Shown piece after piece: positions 37,020 through 46,300 of a stretch of DNA of 64,000 nt. The notes under the pieces are model-generated. The model had not been told where the DNA came from and did no database searches. It worked only from the letters and a program-made list of their open reading frames with translations. The translations under genes and the position numbers were made by a program. Each line of letters opens with the position of its first letter. Positions within the stretch are counted from its first letter, which is position 1. The stretch is from Saprospira sp. CCB-QB6 (GTDB taxonomy: Bacteria; Bacteroidota; Bacteroidia; Chitinophagales; Saprospiraceae), in contig NZ_CP116808.1 in the NCBI RefSeq assembly GCF_028464065.1, positions 2,063,501 through 2,127,500 of the forward strand, in the 5' to 3' direction.

Positions 37020-38087
37020 TCAAAAAAAGGCCAATTGTTTCTGCTCCCAATATTGAGCAATCAAACGAGGCAAAGGATAGTCGGCCCAATCCTGAACTTC
37101 TACTAGCTCCCAATCTTCTGCTAAAGCCTGATTTAGAGGCGCTTTGGGCCATAAAAAACGCGCAATGATTTTCTGATGCGAGAGCTGCTGCTGCTCTTGT
37201 CCCGATAATAAAGCCCAATCTTGCTCCTCTAACTCCCAATGCGCCCAAAGTGATTTCAATTCACTAGTTTTTAAGGACTTATCCAACTCGATCATCGGAA
37301 ATTCATATAAGCCCTGCCAAATGTCTTTTTCTTGCCGCTTCCTCAAATAATAGCCCCCATTGGCCCCCCGCCAAACGAAGTAGTAAAAGTAACGCTTCCT
37401 AATCTGGATTTTCTTCCCCTTTTTGGGCAGCTCCAACTGCCGATTTTTGGCCTTGGCGCCACAGTTTTCCGCTAAGGGACAATCTCCACAACTAGGGTTT
37501 TTAGGCCGACAATGCAAGGCCCCAAAATCCATCATGGCCTGATTGTAATTGGCCGGATCATCTTCCCATAAAAGCGCCTGCGCCTTGGCCTTAAACCACT
37601 TTTTGCCCGCACTACTATCTATCGGCAACTCTTGCCCAAAATAACGACTCAATACCCGATATACATTGCCATCCACTACCGCATAAGGCAAATCATAAGC
37701 AAAGGAGGCAATGGCCGCTGCCGTGTATTCTCCAACTCCCTTCAAACTCAATATATCATCGTAGTTGTCTGGAAAAGTTCCCCCATAATCTTCAATAACC
37801 CGAATAGCACTGGCCTGTAGATTTCGCGCCCGCGCATAATAGCCCAAGCCCTGCCAAAGCTTCATCAATTTCTGCTCCTCACTCTCTGCCAATTCTTTTA
37901 CCGTTGGATAAGCCGCTATGAATCGCTCATAATAAGGTAAGCCCTGCTCCAAACGAGTCTGCTGCATGATGATTTCCGCTAACCAGATTTTATACGGATC
38001 TTGGCCCTCTTTCCAAGGCAAATAACGCCCCTCCCGCTGCTCAAACCACTCCCTAAGCTTCTCCGAAAAGTAAAGGTCTATATCCAT
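37020..38087 (-). CDS. mutY: A/G-specific adenine glycosylase
   Basis: Base-excision enzyme that removes A paired with 8-oxoG. I choose the ATG at 38087 (MDIDLYFSE, 355 residues); the start at 38105 would lie inside the -7 box. Seen: LPWKEGQDPYKIWLAEIIMQQTR, the helix-hairpin-helix LKGVGEYTAAAIASFA with the catalytic Asp in AVVDGNVYRVL, the [4Fe-4S] spacing C-x6-C-x2-C-x5-C (CRPKNPSCGDCPLAENC) and a C-terminal NUDIX-like domain (YYLRKRQEKDIWQGLYEFP) that reads 8-oxoG. It heads the mutY-ssb-gldE-gldD order. Confidence 0.97.
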   Translation of the reverse strand: MDIDLYFSEKLREWFEQREGRYLPWKEGQDPYKIWLAEIIMQQTRLEQGLPYYERFIAAYPTVKELAESEEQKLMKLWQGLGYYARARNLQASAIRVIEDYGGTFPDNYDDILSLKGVGEYTAAAIASFAYDLPYAVVDGNVYRVLSRYFGQELPIDSSAGKKWFKAKAQALLWEDDPANYNQAMMDFGALHCRPKNPSCGDCPLAENCGAKAKNRQLELPKKGKKIQIRKRYFYYFVWRGANGGYYLRKRQEKDIWQGLYEFPMIELDKSLKTSELKSLWAHWELEEQDWALLSGQEQQQLSHQKIIARFLWPKAPLNQALAEDWELVEVQDWADYPLPRLIAQYWEQKQLAFF

Positions 38088-38102
38088 TTTTTTCCTTTTT
38101 CT

Positions 38103-38110
38103 CAAATGTA
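38103..38110 (-). promoter_or_regulatory. -7 box (TACATTTG) before mutY
   Basis: Matches TAnnTTTG on the minus strand, 16 bp before the chosen ATG. The place of a -33 box falls inside the G-rich end of repeat copy 12a and no TTG is at the ideal distance. Confidence 0.45.
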
Positions 38111-38264
38111 CAATTTTTTTGGGGCCTCCGCTGCGGCTTCGCCTTGCGGCGCTATGTTGCGGGGCTCGCTGATCGCTCGGCCCTTCGGCGGCAAAGCCGC
38201 CTCGGTCTGGCCTACGGCCACCCTTTCACATCGCTAGGCCTGCGGCCCTTCGGGCCTGTAGGAG
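38111..38264 (+). repeat. GC-rich modular repeat, copy 12a (type A)
   Basis: TTTTTTTGGGGCCTCCGCTGCGG, GCGGCGCTATG, core GCTCGCTGATCGCTCGGCCC, slot palindrome GGCGGCAAAGCCGCC, GGTCTGGCC-TACGGCC and CACATCGCTAGGCC. The end GGCCCTTCGGGCC is a further palindrome. Confidence 0.9.
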
Positions 38265-38284
38265 GCAACTAGTAAATAGGATAG

Positions 38285-38320
38285 AAAAAGGCCCAAAACC
38301 TTAGTGTTCTGGACCTTTTT
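38285..38320 (-). terminator. Terminator below the DUF2341 gene
   Basis: Minus-strand stem AAAAAGGTCCAGAA against TTTTGGGCCTTTTT with a few mismatches, ending in a T-run. It lies between the two inverted repeat copies. Confidence 0.6.
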
Positions 38321-38330
38321 GCGGTTGGGT

Positions 38331-38468
38331 AGGGCGCGTAGCGCCCGCAGGCTGAGGGATGGAAAGTGGTGCGGCGAAGCCGCAGACCAAGGCCGTTAGG
38401 CCGCAGGGCCGAGCAGACTTGCGAGCCACGACACAGCCCGACCCGCCCGCAGGGCGGGGCAGCCCCAA
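38331..38468 (-). repeat. GC-rich modular repeat, copy 12b (type B, inverted)
   Basis: GGCTGAGGGATGG, GCGGCGAAGCCGC-AGACC, slot palindrome GGCCGTTAGGCC, core GGGCCGAGCAGAC, CAGCCCGACCCGCCC and GGGGCAGCCCC. Inverted partner of copy 12a. Confidence 0.9.
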
Positions 38469-38472
38469 ATCA

Positions 38473-39951
38473 TTATAATTTTACTAGCGGAAGAAGTTGG
38501 TAAATTCCATTTTCCCCCTCAATCAGTAGGCGATATTGCCCCGCAGGCCAAGGACTCAAATCATATTGTAGTCTTTGATTTTGGCTGAGCTCTAGCTTGT
38601 TCTGCTGTAGCAATTGGCCCAAATTATTGTAGAGTTTGAGCGTATAGCGGCCAGCAGGCCAAGCCGCCTGAATAGAGATATTTGCTTGGCTAGGGTTGGG
38701 CCAGTAATGCAACTTGCCCCAGCTTTGTTCAGCTTTTTCTTGGGCCAAAATAGCAGAATAATACCATTGGCCATTTGTATTTTGCCAAGCCAAACGAAAA
38801 TAGCGCTCTTCCTGATGATTAGGGGAAAAACGCTGGCTAGAATTGGGGTTGCTCCATTGGGCCAAAGGGCTGAAATCTATCCCGTTGGGGCTCATTTCTA
38901 GTTGTAGTTCTGCAATATCATCTAGGCTAGAAAAGGCCCAAACTAAGTCTTTATTTTCCCAGCGGAAAAAGCGGAGTTGGCTTTCGGAAAGTAGAATTTC
39001 CTCTAAGGTATAGCTAGGTTCTAGCTCAATAAATTGGCCGATAGCGATATAATCAAAAAAGTAATCTCGTCCCCCACGGAGGGCAATGCGGTCCACGCCG
39101 CAATAGGTGTTATCAATGCGATTGTCAAGGCCTAGACTAACTTTATCATCATTAAAAAGCTCGGCTTGGATGCGGCCAGAGCTACAATCTCTACGGATTT
39201 CTGTGCGGTACCAAACGCCTCTAGGTTGACTAAGTGTGGGGCCAGTAGCATTAGAGGCTGCTCCTGCATTTCTGCGCTCAATACCAAACTCAGAAGAGCC
39301 TGTAACATCGGCATTTCGGCGGAGGCTATAGCCGTTGAAGCTGGCATTTTCTAGGCCGTAGCGGTTCCAGCTGCAATCAGGGAAATTGGCAGCTCGAATT
39401 TCTCTACCAATAAAGCGATAGTTATTTAGGCTGCTGCCAATGGACTTCCAGCCTCCTTGAGGATCGCAGGCGCCAGTTTTTCGGAGAACGACATTGGGGG
39501 CAAATGTACTAGCATCTTGTTGAATCACACCACTTGAAATGCTATTCCAGCCCGAAAAGCTGCTGAAATCATCGAAAAAAATGAAGGTAGCGGGTCCATT
39601 ACTAGCGGAACTAGCGGTAGGATTATCGTAATAGACATAAACATCGGTATTGGCATTGGCGGCCAAGTTGGGGAGTTCTAGCCAGACAATTGCGCCAGAA
39701 GCATTTTGGAAAGTTTCTATCCAAAAATCAATAAGCGTAGTTCCATCTTGAGTTGTAAATCGAAGGTCGGCAAACTGAGGGTCCATCCCTGTTTGGTAGA
39801 GCAAATCTACTCGGATTTGGTAGTTGTTTAGGGTATTGCCAGCGTTTTCTTGGATAGCAATGCGCTGCCGTTGGTTCCAGCCGTTTAGCCATTGGGCCGA
39901 TAAAGAAAAGCTAAAGAAAAGGAGGAGTAGGGTAAGTGGAATAAATCGCAT
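38473..39951 (-). CDS. Secreted DUF2341 protein with T9SS sorting domain
   Basis: 492 residues. A signal peptide ends LSAQW. Residues about 20-110 match the DUF2341 domain (RIAIQENAGNTLNNYQIRVDL, VWLELPNLAANANTDVYVYY), a beta-sandwich found in secreted and adhesion proteins. A concanavalin-like region follows (FDDFSSFSGWNSIS, YRTEIRRDCSSGRIQAELFND). The last 75 residues are a type A sorting domain (HYWPNPSQANISIQ, LYNNLGQLLQQ, WPAGQYRLLI), so the T9SS should take it to the surface. It is a likely adhesin or surface binder, without a known ligand. TAGATTTG at 40003-39996 is a possible -7 box. Confidence 0.86.
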   Translation of the reverse strand: MRFIPLTLLLLFFSFSLSAQWLNGWNQRQRIAIQENAGNTLNNYQIRVDLLYQTGMDPQFADLRFTTQDGTTLIDFWIETFQNASGAIVWLELPNLAANANTDVYVYYDNPTASSASNGPATFIFFDDFSSFSGWNSISSGVIQQDASTFAPNVVLRKTGACDPQGGWKSIGSSLNNYRFIGREIRAANFPDCSWNRYGLENASFNGYSLRRNADVTGSSEFGIERRNAGAASNATGPTLSQPRGVWYRTEIRRDCSSGRIQAELFNDDKVSLGLDNRIDNTYCGVDRIALRGGRDYFFDYIAIGQFIELEPSYTLEEILLSESQLRFFRWENKDLVWAFSSLDDIAELQLEMSPNGIDFSPLAQWSNPNSSQRFSPNHQEERYFRLAWQNTNGQWYYSAILAQEKAEQSWGKLHYWPNPSQANISIQAAWPAGRYTLKLYNNLGQLLQQNKLELSQNQRLQYDLSPWPAGQYRLLIEGENGIYQLLPLVKL

Positions 39952-40058
39952 ACATTTTTAGATTTGTGACAAAAGGAGTTATACTTGTTTGGCCGCAAAT
40001 CTATCAATGTCTGTGAATTATATAGCTGTGTTTGAGTTAAATTAAAAAAATTTTTTTC

Positions 40059-41063
40059 TTAAAAGTCCCAAATCAAATCCTCTAAATGACCAATAGCGGT
40101 TTGAATTTTAGCCTGCCATTGATGTTCGTCATGGGGTTGGATGCCCGTTCCAAAAAGGGAAAGCGCCCGTAGGTTTTGCCAGCCTGCCAAGTTTTTGGGC
40201 AAGCCATTTAGGGGCGTATCATTGAGGTTGAGGGCTTCTAGTTGGGGGAGCTCGCAAATAAACTCGGGCAGTTGGCCCAGGCGAGAGAGGCCCACTAGAT
40301 GTAGTGTATTTAAGTGGGGCAAAAGGGCTAAACTAGAAGGAAGTTCTAATAGTGGCGCCTCTCTGAGGGCCAAAAAATGGAGTTTTTGGAGCTGTCCGAG
40401 CTCTTGGGGCAAAATCAAAAGGCCTTTCCCTTGTAAAATGAGGCGTTCCAAATTGCGCAGCTCAAAAATGACCATGGGAAATCGGTCTAGGCCATCAAAC
40501 TGAATAAATAATCCCTTGAGCTGCTGGAGCTGGGCGAGGCTAGCGGGGAGGCTAGAGGCCCGTTGAAAAGAAATTGAAAGCTCTTCTAGGAGATGGAGTC
40601 GCTCGATGCGTTCGGGCAGACGGATCAATAAATTGCCTTCTAGGTGAAGGGCTTTAATTTGTCTGAGCGACCAAAAATGATCGGGCAATTGGGCTAGTTG
40701 GTTATGGGCCAGATTAAAGGTTTTGGCTTGCTGAAAATGCAGTAAAAAGGGAGGAAACTTCCGCAACTTATTGCGGCTAATATTAACCTCTTTGGCCAAG
40801 GGGGCCAAAGCCTGCAAGCAATCGGGTAGCTCAAATAGGCCCAAACCTGATAATTGCAATCCCTTTGCTCGAATTTGATCAAAGAGTTTGGGAAAACTAT
40901 AGAGCGCCCGAAATTGCTCCTCATAAAAAGCGAGACAATCTTGTAATTGCTTGAAGCGGGGACGAAGATCTTTGCCTTCGCCTTTAGCTAGCAAAAGCGC
41001 TAGTTCCATGTTTTCTGGCTGTCCAGAATAGAGAAGGGCCTCTATGTTTTCCCAATCACTCAT
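40059..41063 (-). CDS. Leucine-rich-repeat protein
   Basis: 334 residues without a signal peptide, so probably cytosolic. After an alpha-helical cap (1-70) come about ten leucine-rich repeats of 22-23 residues with the pattern LxxLxLxxNxLxxLP (for example ALHLEGNLLIRLPERI, FNLAHNQLAQLPDHF, ALNLNDTPLNGLPKNL). These repeats form protein-binding solenoids. No catalytic domain is attached. It starts 8 bp after the stop of the upstream lipoprotein gene, so the two share an operon, but the link between them is unknown. Confidence 0.85.
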   Translation of the reverse strand: MSDWENIEALLYSGQPENMELALLLAKGEGKDLRPRFKQLQDCLAFYEEQFRALYSFPKLFDQIRAKGLQLSGLGLFELPDCLQALAPLAKEVNISRNKLRKFPPFLLHFQQAKTFNLAHNQLAQLPDHFWSLRQIKALHLEGNLLIRLPERIERLHLLEELSISFQRASSLPASLAQLQQLKGLFIQFDGLDRFPMVIFELRNLERLILQGKGLLILPQELGQLQKLHFLALREAPLLELPSSLALLPHLNTLHLVGLSRLGQLPEFICELPQLEALNLNDTPLNGLPKNLAGWQNLRALSLFGTGIQPHDEHQWQAKIQTAIGHLEDLIWDF

Positions 41064-41071
41064 CTGTTGAT

Positions 41072-41587
41072 CTATTTTTCTACGCTAGGGCGTTGCTCAA
41101 TGGCTTTGTACATATCCTGAATAGCTTCTTGGCTATAAGCGGTTACGGTGCTAGACGTCATGCGAAACTGTTGGTCTCCTTGGATATAGAAGTACTCAAA
41201 GTTGTAAAATTTGGTGCTATCACCTTCATATTGTTTACTAAAGATAAAGCCGTTATCATCTTCGCTAATGATTTCAAAGCCTTTGCTCACGGCCTTAGTT
41301 TCTTCTCTTTGTTGGTCTTTGAGGCTGCTTACATTGGTTGTTTCGGCCCCTTGACCATAGAGGTAAACCTGAAACTCTTCCCCTTCCATCGTAATTTCAT
41401 GGGGTAGAATTCCGCCTGTTACTTTTTTAATATTGAGTTGTTCTGGTCCACGTACTTTGAGCATGACGCCAAAGGGGGCCAAATCATATTCTTTGGTAAA
41501 TTTTTCTTGGGGGGCGCTTTCTCCTCCACAGGCGGCAACTAGGGCTAGCCCCAAAAAGAGCAGGGCAGCATAAAGACTATTCTTCAT
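41072..41587 (-). CDS. Lipoprotein of unknown function
   Basis: 171 residues. The lipoprotein signal ends LVAACGG, lipidated C20. The mature part is a small acidic domain with FGVMLKVRGPEQLNIKK, EFQVYLYGQG and KFYNFEYFYIQGDQQFRM; I recognise no family. It is the first gene of a pair with the leucine-rich-repeat gene. The terminator of the efflux unit lies just upstream. Confidence 0.8.
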   Translation of the reverse strand: MKNSLYAALLFLGLALVAACGGESAPQEKFTKEYDLAPFGVMLKVRGPEQLNIKKVTGGILPHEITMEGEEFQVYLYGQGAETTNVSSLKDQQREETKAVSKGFEIISEDDNGFIFSKQYEGDSTKFYNFEYFYIQGDQQFRMTSSTVTAYSQEAIQDMYKAIEQRPSVEK

Positions 41588-41639
41588 TAAGATTTTCGGT
41601 TTATTTCAAATAAATAAAAAGACCTTTAAAGGTAGAAAA

Positions 41640-41671
41640 AAAGCCGCTCTTAGTAAACCTAAGAACGGCAT
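41640..41671 (-). terminator. Terminator of the RND efflux unit
   Basis: Minus-strand arms GCCGTTCTTAG and CTAAGAGCGGC (one mismatch), loop GTTTA, then seven T. It ends the transcript of the adaptor gene. Confidence 0.88.
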
Positions 41672-41715
41672 ATTTGCCTAGGGGAGGCCTAGGCGTTTAG
41701 TTTCGCTTACCTTGC

Positions 41716-42897
41716 TTATTCGCCTTCTTCCTTATTGGAGGAGGCGCCTAGATAATAGGCACCTTGAAGGACAACAGGCCGTCCTTTTAGTTGTTGGCTA
41801 ATGTTTGGACTGTAATAAAAGTCATCATATTGCTGGGCATCAACTAAGGGAAGGGCCTCAAAAAAGTATTGGCCATTTTCTGTTTTGGCCAAAGCATAAA
41901 AATAGGCTTGTTCGCCAAGTTGATAGACTGCTGTGGCGGGCAAAACCAAGGCTTTTTGATGGCCCAAATGCAGTTTGGCATCCATATAAAGGCCTTCTAC
42001 CAAATTAAAGGGCAGGCTATCGAGGGCCAAGCGCACCGAAATACTTTTTTTGTTGGCCCCAAAGGCTTGGCCTAGGCGCAAGACTTTGGCGCTAAGGGCG
42101 CGTTTTCCCATTGGGCCCGCCAAGCTGAGTTCTACCTTTTGGTCTTCTTCCAATAAGGGCCAATCTTTCTCAAAGACTTCGAGTTCGGCCTGCATTTTTT
42201 TGTTGTCTACAATGCTCAAAAGGGGCTGTCCTGCGCTTAGGCTTTGGCCCAAACTGAGGTTCAGCTCGCTGATATAGCCCGAAATAGGGGCTTGCAGCCA
42301 ATAGTGTCCAGCTTGGGCCGAAGAAAACTGATTCAATTGATTTTGGCGAATATTCAGTTCTTTTTTCATGCCGTCTAAGCTGGCTTTGGCCTTATTTACT
42401 TCTAGTTGGGCCTGTTCCAAGGCCTTGCCCGAGTTGATTTGTTCTTTGGCCAGTGCTTCTTGGCGCTGCAAAGCTTTTTCTAGGTAAAATAGGGCCTGTT
42501 CAGCCTCGGCAATTTGGCGTTCCAATTGGCTTTTTTCTAAAAGCAGTTGTTGGTAGCCCAAGCTTTCGATTTGCAAAATGGCTTCTCCTTTTTGTACGTA
42601 TTGGCCCTCTTGTTTGCGGATGCTCAGAAGCTTTCCAGGTAGTTCTACGCTTAGGCTGGCTTTGGCGCCTTCGGGCAAGCGGCTATAAGCACCCAATTTG
42701 ATGCTATTTTCTAGCTCATGTTCTTGAGCTTGGCCCCATTCCAGTTTAGATTGTTTGAGCTGGGCGTCGGTCCAAACGATATATGGACTTTTGGGGCTGG
42801 CTGTTTGTTCTTCAGCGGCTTTTTTTTCTTCAGTTCCACAAGCGCTAAGGCTTAGGATAAGGCTAGCAACTAGCAAAAATGGATATACGGATTTCAT
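41716..42897 (-). CDS. RND efflux periplasmic adaptor (CusB/HlyD type lipoprotein)
   Basis: Membrane-fusion subunit joining the RND pump to the outer-membrane channel. The ATG at 42897 gives a lipoprotein signal MKSVYPFLLVASLILSLSAC (C20); the longer frame begins inside a GC-rich repeat. Seen: an N-terminal metal-RND type opening (YIVWTDAQLKQSKLEWG), lipoyl half (LLSIRKQEGQYVQKGEAILQIES), a helical hairpin of Gln/Glu/Lys, second lipoyl half (WLQAPISGYISELNLSLGQSL), and beta-barrel (VEGLYMDAKLHLG). It follows the pump-TolC fusion after a repeat-filled gap. Length 393. Confidence 0.93.
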   Translation of the reverse strand: MKSVYPFLLVASLILSLSACGTEEKKAAEEQTASPKSPYIVWTDAQLKQSKLEWGQAQEHELENSIKLGAYSRLPEGAKASLSVELPGKLLSIRKQEGQYVQKGEAILQIESLGYQQLLLEKSQLERQIAEAEQALFYLEKALQRQEALAKEQINSGKALEQAQLEVNKAKASLDGMKKELNIRQNQLNQFSSAQAGHYWLQAPISGYISELNLSLGQSLSAGQPLLSIVDNKKMQAELEVFEKDWPLLEEDQKVELSLAGPMGKRALSAKVLRLGQAFGANKKSISVRLALDSLPFNLVEGLYMDAKLHLGHQKALVLPATAVYQLGEQAYFYALAKTENGQYFFEALPLVDAQQYDDFYYSPNISQQLKGRPVVLQGAYYLGASSNKEEGE

Positions 42898-42926
42898 ACA
42901 ATATTTTAGTTTTGGTCTTTTTAATA

Positions 42927-43088
42927 TTTTTTTGGGGCTGCCCCTCGCTTTGCTCGGGTCGGGCTGTGTCGTGGCTCGCAGTTCTGCTCGGCCCTGCGCC
43001 AGCAAGCTGGCTGGGTCTGCGGCTTCGCCGCACCACTTTCCATCCCTCAGCCTGCGGCGCCTTCAGCGCCTGTCCGCCGCAGGCAAAG
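42927..43088 (+). repeat. GC-rich modular repeat, copy 13a (type B)
   Basis: TTTTTTGGGGCTGCCCC, GGGTCGGGCTGTGTCG, core GCTCGCAGTTCTGCTCGGCCC, slot palindrome CCAGCAAGCTGG, GGTCTGCGG-CTTCGCCGC and CCATCCCTCAGCC, followed by GGCGCCTTCAGCGCC. Confidence 0.9.
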
Positions 43089-43140
43089 GCCAAATAGAAG
43101 TCCTGTCACCTTCTATCCAAGAATGGCCGAGAAGTTAATT

Positions 43141-43219
43141 TTATGAGGGTTTTAACCCTCATTTATAGATCATTGCGAAGCAATACAGCATTTTTGCTGT
43201 AGGTTTCAACCTACAGTAA
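43141..43219. repeat. GGGTT-AACCC triple-palindrome module
   Basis: GAGGGTTTTAACCCTC, then CATTGCGAAGCAATAC, then CTGTAGGTTTCAACCTACAG. Same order as in copies 3, 4, 5b and 14, but the two outer palindromes have changed arms (CTGTAGG here, CTGGG elsewhere) with pairing kept. Confidence 0.8.
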
Positions 43220-43223
43220 AAAA

Positions 43224-43340
43224 GGCCTAGCGATGCGAAAGGGGGCGGCGAAGCCGCAGACCAAGGCCGTTAGGCCGCAGGGCCGAGCAGACCTGCGAGC
43301 CCTGAAGCGTAGCGCCGCAGCTTTGCTGCGGAGGCCCCAA
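43224..43340 (-). repeat. GC-rich modular repeat, copy 13b (type A, inverted)
   Basis: GGCCTAGCGATG, GCGGCGAAGCCGC-AGACC, slot GGCCGTTAGGCC, core GGGCCGAGCAGACC, GAAGCGTAGCGCC, GCAGCTTTGCTGC and GGAGGCCCC. It faces the stop of the RND pump gene. Confidence 0.9.
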
Positions 43341-43343
43341 GTC

Positions 43344-46300
43344 TTAATTCCCTTCAGGTAAAAAACGGCCGAGCAAATAATCGAGTCGGTCCATCGCTTT
43401 ATTCAGTTCCCAGTTATAATTGCAGCCTTGTTGTTCTAGGGTCAAATATTGTTGCAAGGCCTGTAAATAGGCCAATTGTTCGATTTCGCCCAGTTCAAAA
43501 GCGCGTTTCATCTTTTGGAGATATTCCTTTTGGGGTTGGGCGGCGCTACTCTCCCAATTATTGAGCGCTTGTTGATAAAAATCTACGGCCATCTTCAGGC
43601 GGAGATATTCTTGGCCCAGGGCGGCGGCTTTTTGCTCGGCCCTTTGGCCTAGGGCTTGGGCCTGTAATTCTAGGGCGGCCAGTTCCTTTTTTCGGTTTTT
43701 GCGGCCCAAGATAGGGGCATTCAATCCGAGTCCAATTTGTTGGTAGCGGGGGAGGCCAACCGTTTCTAGTTGTTGGTTTTGGGCCTCTTCGCGCATCGAT
43801 TGGATTTGATAATTGAGGCTAAGGCGGGGGCGATAGCTAGCTTTTTCTTGTTTTTGCATCAGCTTAGCCTGTTGTTGAGCAATTTGGGCCAACAGCAGCT
43901 CAGGTTGTTGGGCCAGCAGGCTACTATCCTGTGTTTCGAGCAGGCGGCTTTGCCAAGTAGGGACCTCAATTTCGGGCAATTCGTCTAGGCCCAAGAAAAA
44001 TAAAAGCGATTGTTCCAATTGTTGTAAGACCAATTGGAGCTGTCTATTTTGTTCGCTCCATTGCCAAAGCAGGCGCTCTAGCGTAAGGGCCTTAAGCGGA
44101 GAGCTCTCGCCCAATTCGGCTTGTTTTCTCAGTAGCTGAAGTTGTTGTTCCAGCAGTTCTAGATTTGATTGGTAGATTTGGGATAGCTCCAGATAATAGG
44201 CCCGTTGAGAAAGCAATTGTTGCAATTCATAGGCCCAGCTCTGTTGTTCCAATTGGAGTTCAATTTGGGCCATCTTCCAATTTTGTTCTCGGGCTTGGGC
44301 TTCTAGGCGCCAAGCCAAAAGAGAGGGCAGTTGTTGTTCAATCCCAAAAGACCAGTCATTTTCTGGGGTATTGATTTGGCCCCAGCCCAATTGGAAATTA
44401 GTAGGCGACCAGTTGCGTACTCCGCCTTTGCGGGCTTGTGCTGCCGCCAATTCTGATTGCTTGGCTTGGATCAGGCTCCAGTTCTCTTGGCCCAAGGCTC
44501 TAAGTTCTGCGTAGCTTTTGGCTTCTTGGGCTTGCAAATGAGTAGCGGCCAAAAGCAAAAGGCCAATCATCAGGACTGATTTCGGTGCTTTTTTAAAGCT
44601 CAATCGCTCGCTGTAATAATATAAAATGGGCAAAACAAAGAGGGTTAGCAGCGTAGCCGTCAACAAACCTCCAATGACCACTGAGGCCAAGGGTTTTTGG
44701 ACCTCTGCGCCAGCGGCCTGACTTAGCGCCATGGGCAAAAAGCCCAAAGCCGCCACCGAGGCCGTCATCAGTACAGGACGTAGACGAAGCTTACAGGCCT
44801 GTAGAATGCGTTCTTCCAAACTCAAATCAGGATTCTTTTTTAGTTCATTAAAGTAGGCAATCAAGACAATTCCATTTAATACCGCCACACCAAAAAGGGC
44901 AATAAAACCCACAGCGGCAGAAATACTAAAGGGCATATCTCTAAGCCAAAGCGCCCAGATTCCACCAATGGCCGAAAAGGGAATTGCTGTGAAAATGAGC
45001 AAGGCTTGGCCTATAGAGTGAAAAGTGAAATAGAGCAGCAAAAAGATGAGGAAAAGGGCTAGCGGCACAACCACCAATAGGCGTTGGCTGGCGTCTTCCA
45101 AATTCTTAAACTGTCCGCCATAGCTGAGGTAATAAGAGGCCGGCATTTGAAGTTGAGGTTCTACCTTAGCTTGAATCTCTTCTACCACAGATTGCACATC
45201 TCGTCCCCGCACATTAAAGCTGATGACGATTCTTCTTTGGCCCTCTTCTCTAGAAATTTGAGCGGGACCTTCTACAAAGTCGATTTTGGCCAAATCGCCT
45301 AGCTGGATTTGTTCTCCAGAGGGGAGGGGGAGGAGCAAGGATTTTAGCGCCTGAATATCTTGGCGGTCTTTAGCCGCTAGGCGAATAACTAGATCAAAAC
45401 GGCGTTGTCCCTCTTGTATTTGGCCCAAAGTACTTCCAGCAAAAGCGGCCTCTAAAATTCGGTTGAGGCTACTTACATCTAGTTGGTAATAGGCCAAGCG
45501 CTCGCGGATATATTCAATGCGGATTTGAGCCAAGCCACTAACGGCCTCTACTCGCACATCTTCGGTGCCTTCTACGCTAGCCAGTTTCTTTTGGACCTGC
45601 TCGCCCAGTTGGCTAAGAGTGGCCAGGTCTTCGCCAAAAATTTTAATGGCCACATCTGCCCGAACGCCAGTCATTAGCTCATTAAAACGCATTTGGATAG
45701 GCTGGCTAAATTCCGTGGTCAATTCTGGAATTTGTGCCAAAACGGCCTGCATTTTCTCTACCAGTTCTTCTCTATTTGTTGCTGAAACCCAATCATCATG
45801 ATCCTTTAAAATAACCATACCATCGGCTACTTGCATGGGCATGGGATCGGTAGGTACCTCGGCACTACCAATTTTAGAAACGACCTGTAAGACTTCAGGA
45901 AAGTTGTCTAGAAGTAGCTTTTCTGCTTTTCCACAAACCTCTATTTCTTGCTCCAAAGAGCTGCCTTCGGGGAGAATGAATTGGGCGGCTAAATCGCCTT
46001 CGCCAAGGGTAGGAATAAATTCTCCGCCCATTTGGCTAAATATCCAGCCACTAAAGCCCAAAGCTAGAATAGCTAGGCCCAAAATAGGCGCTTTGACCCG
46101 CATCACTAAGGCTAAAACTGGACTATAGGCCTGCTCCAAAGCTGCGACCAAGCGATCAGAGAAACTCGCTTTTTGAGGGATCTTTTTAGAGAGAAATAGG
46201 GCCATCATCATGGGTACATAGGTCAAGGATAGAATAAAGGCCCCCAAAATGGCAAAGGCCACCGTTTGGGCCATGGGCACAAACATTTTTCCTTCCACCC

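Noticed and set aside
42897-43005. N-terminal extension of the RND adaptor
   Set aside because: The longer frame begins in repeat copy 13a and would bury the lipoprotein signal; the ATG at 42897 is preferred. The same reasoning applies to the DUF3570 gene (48997 rather than 49069).
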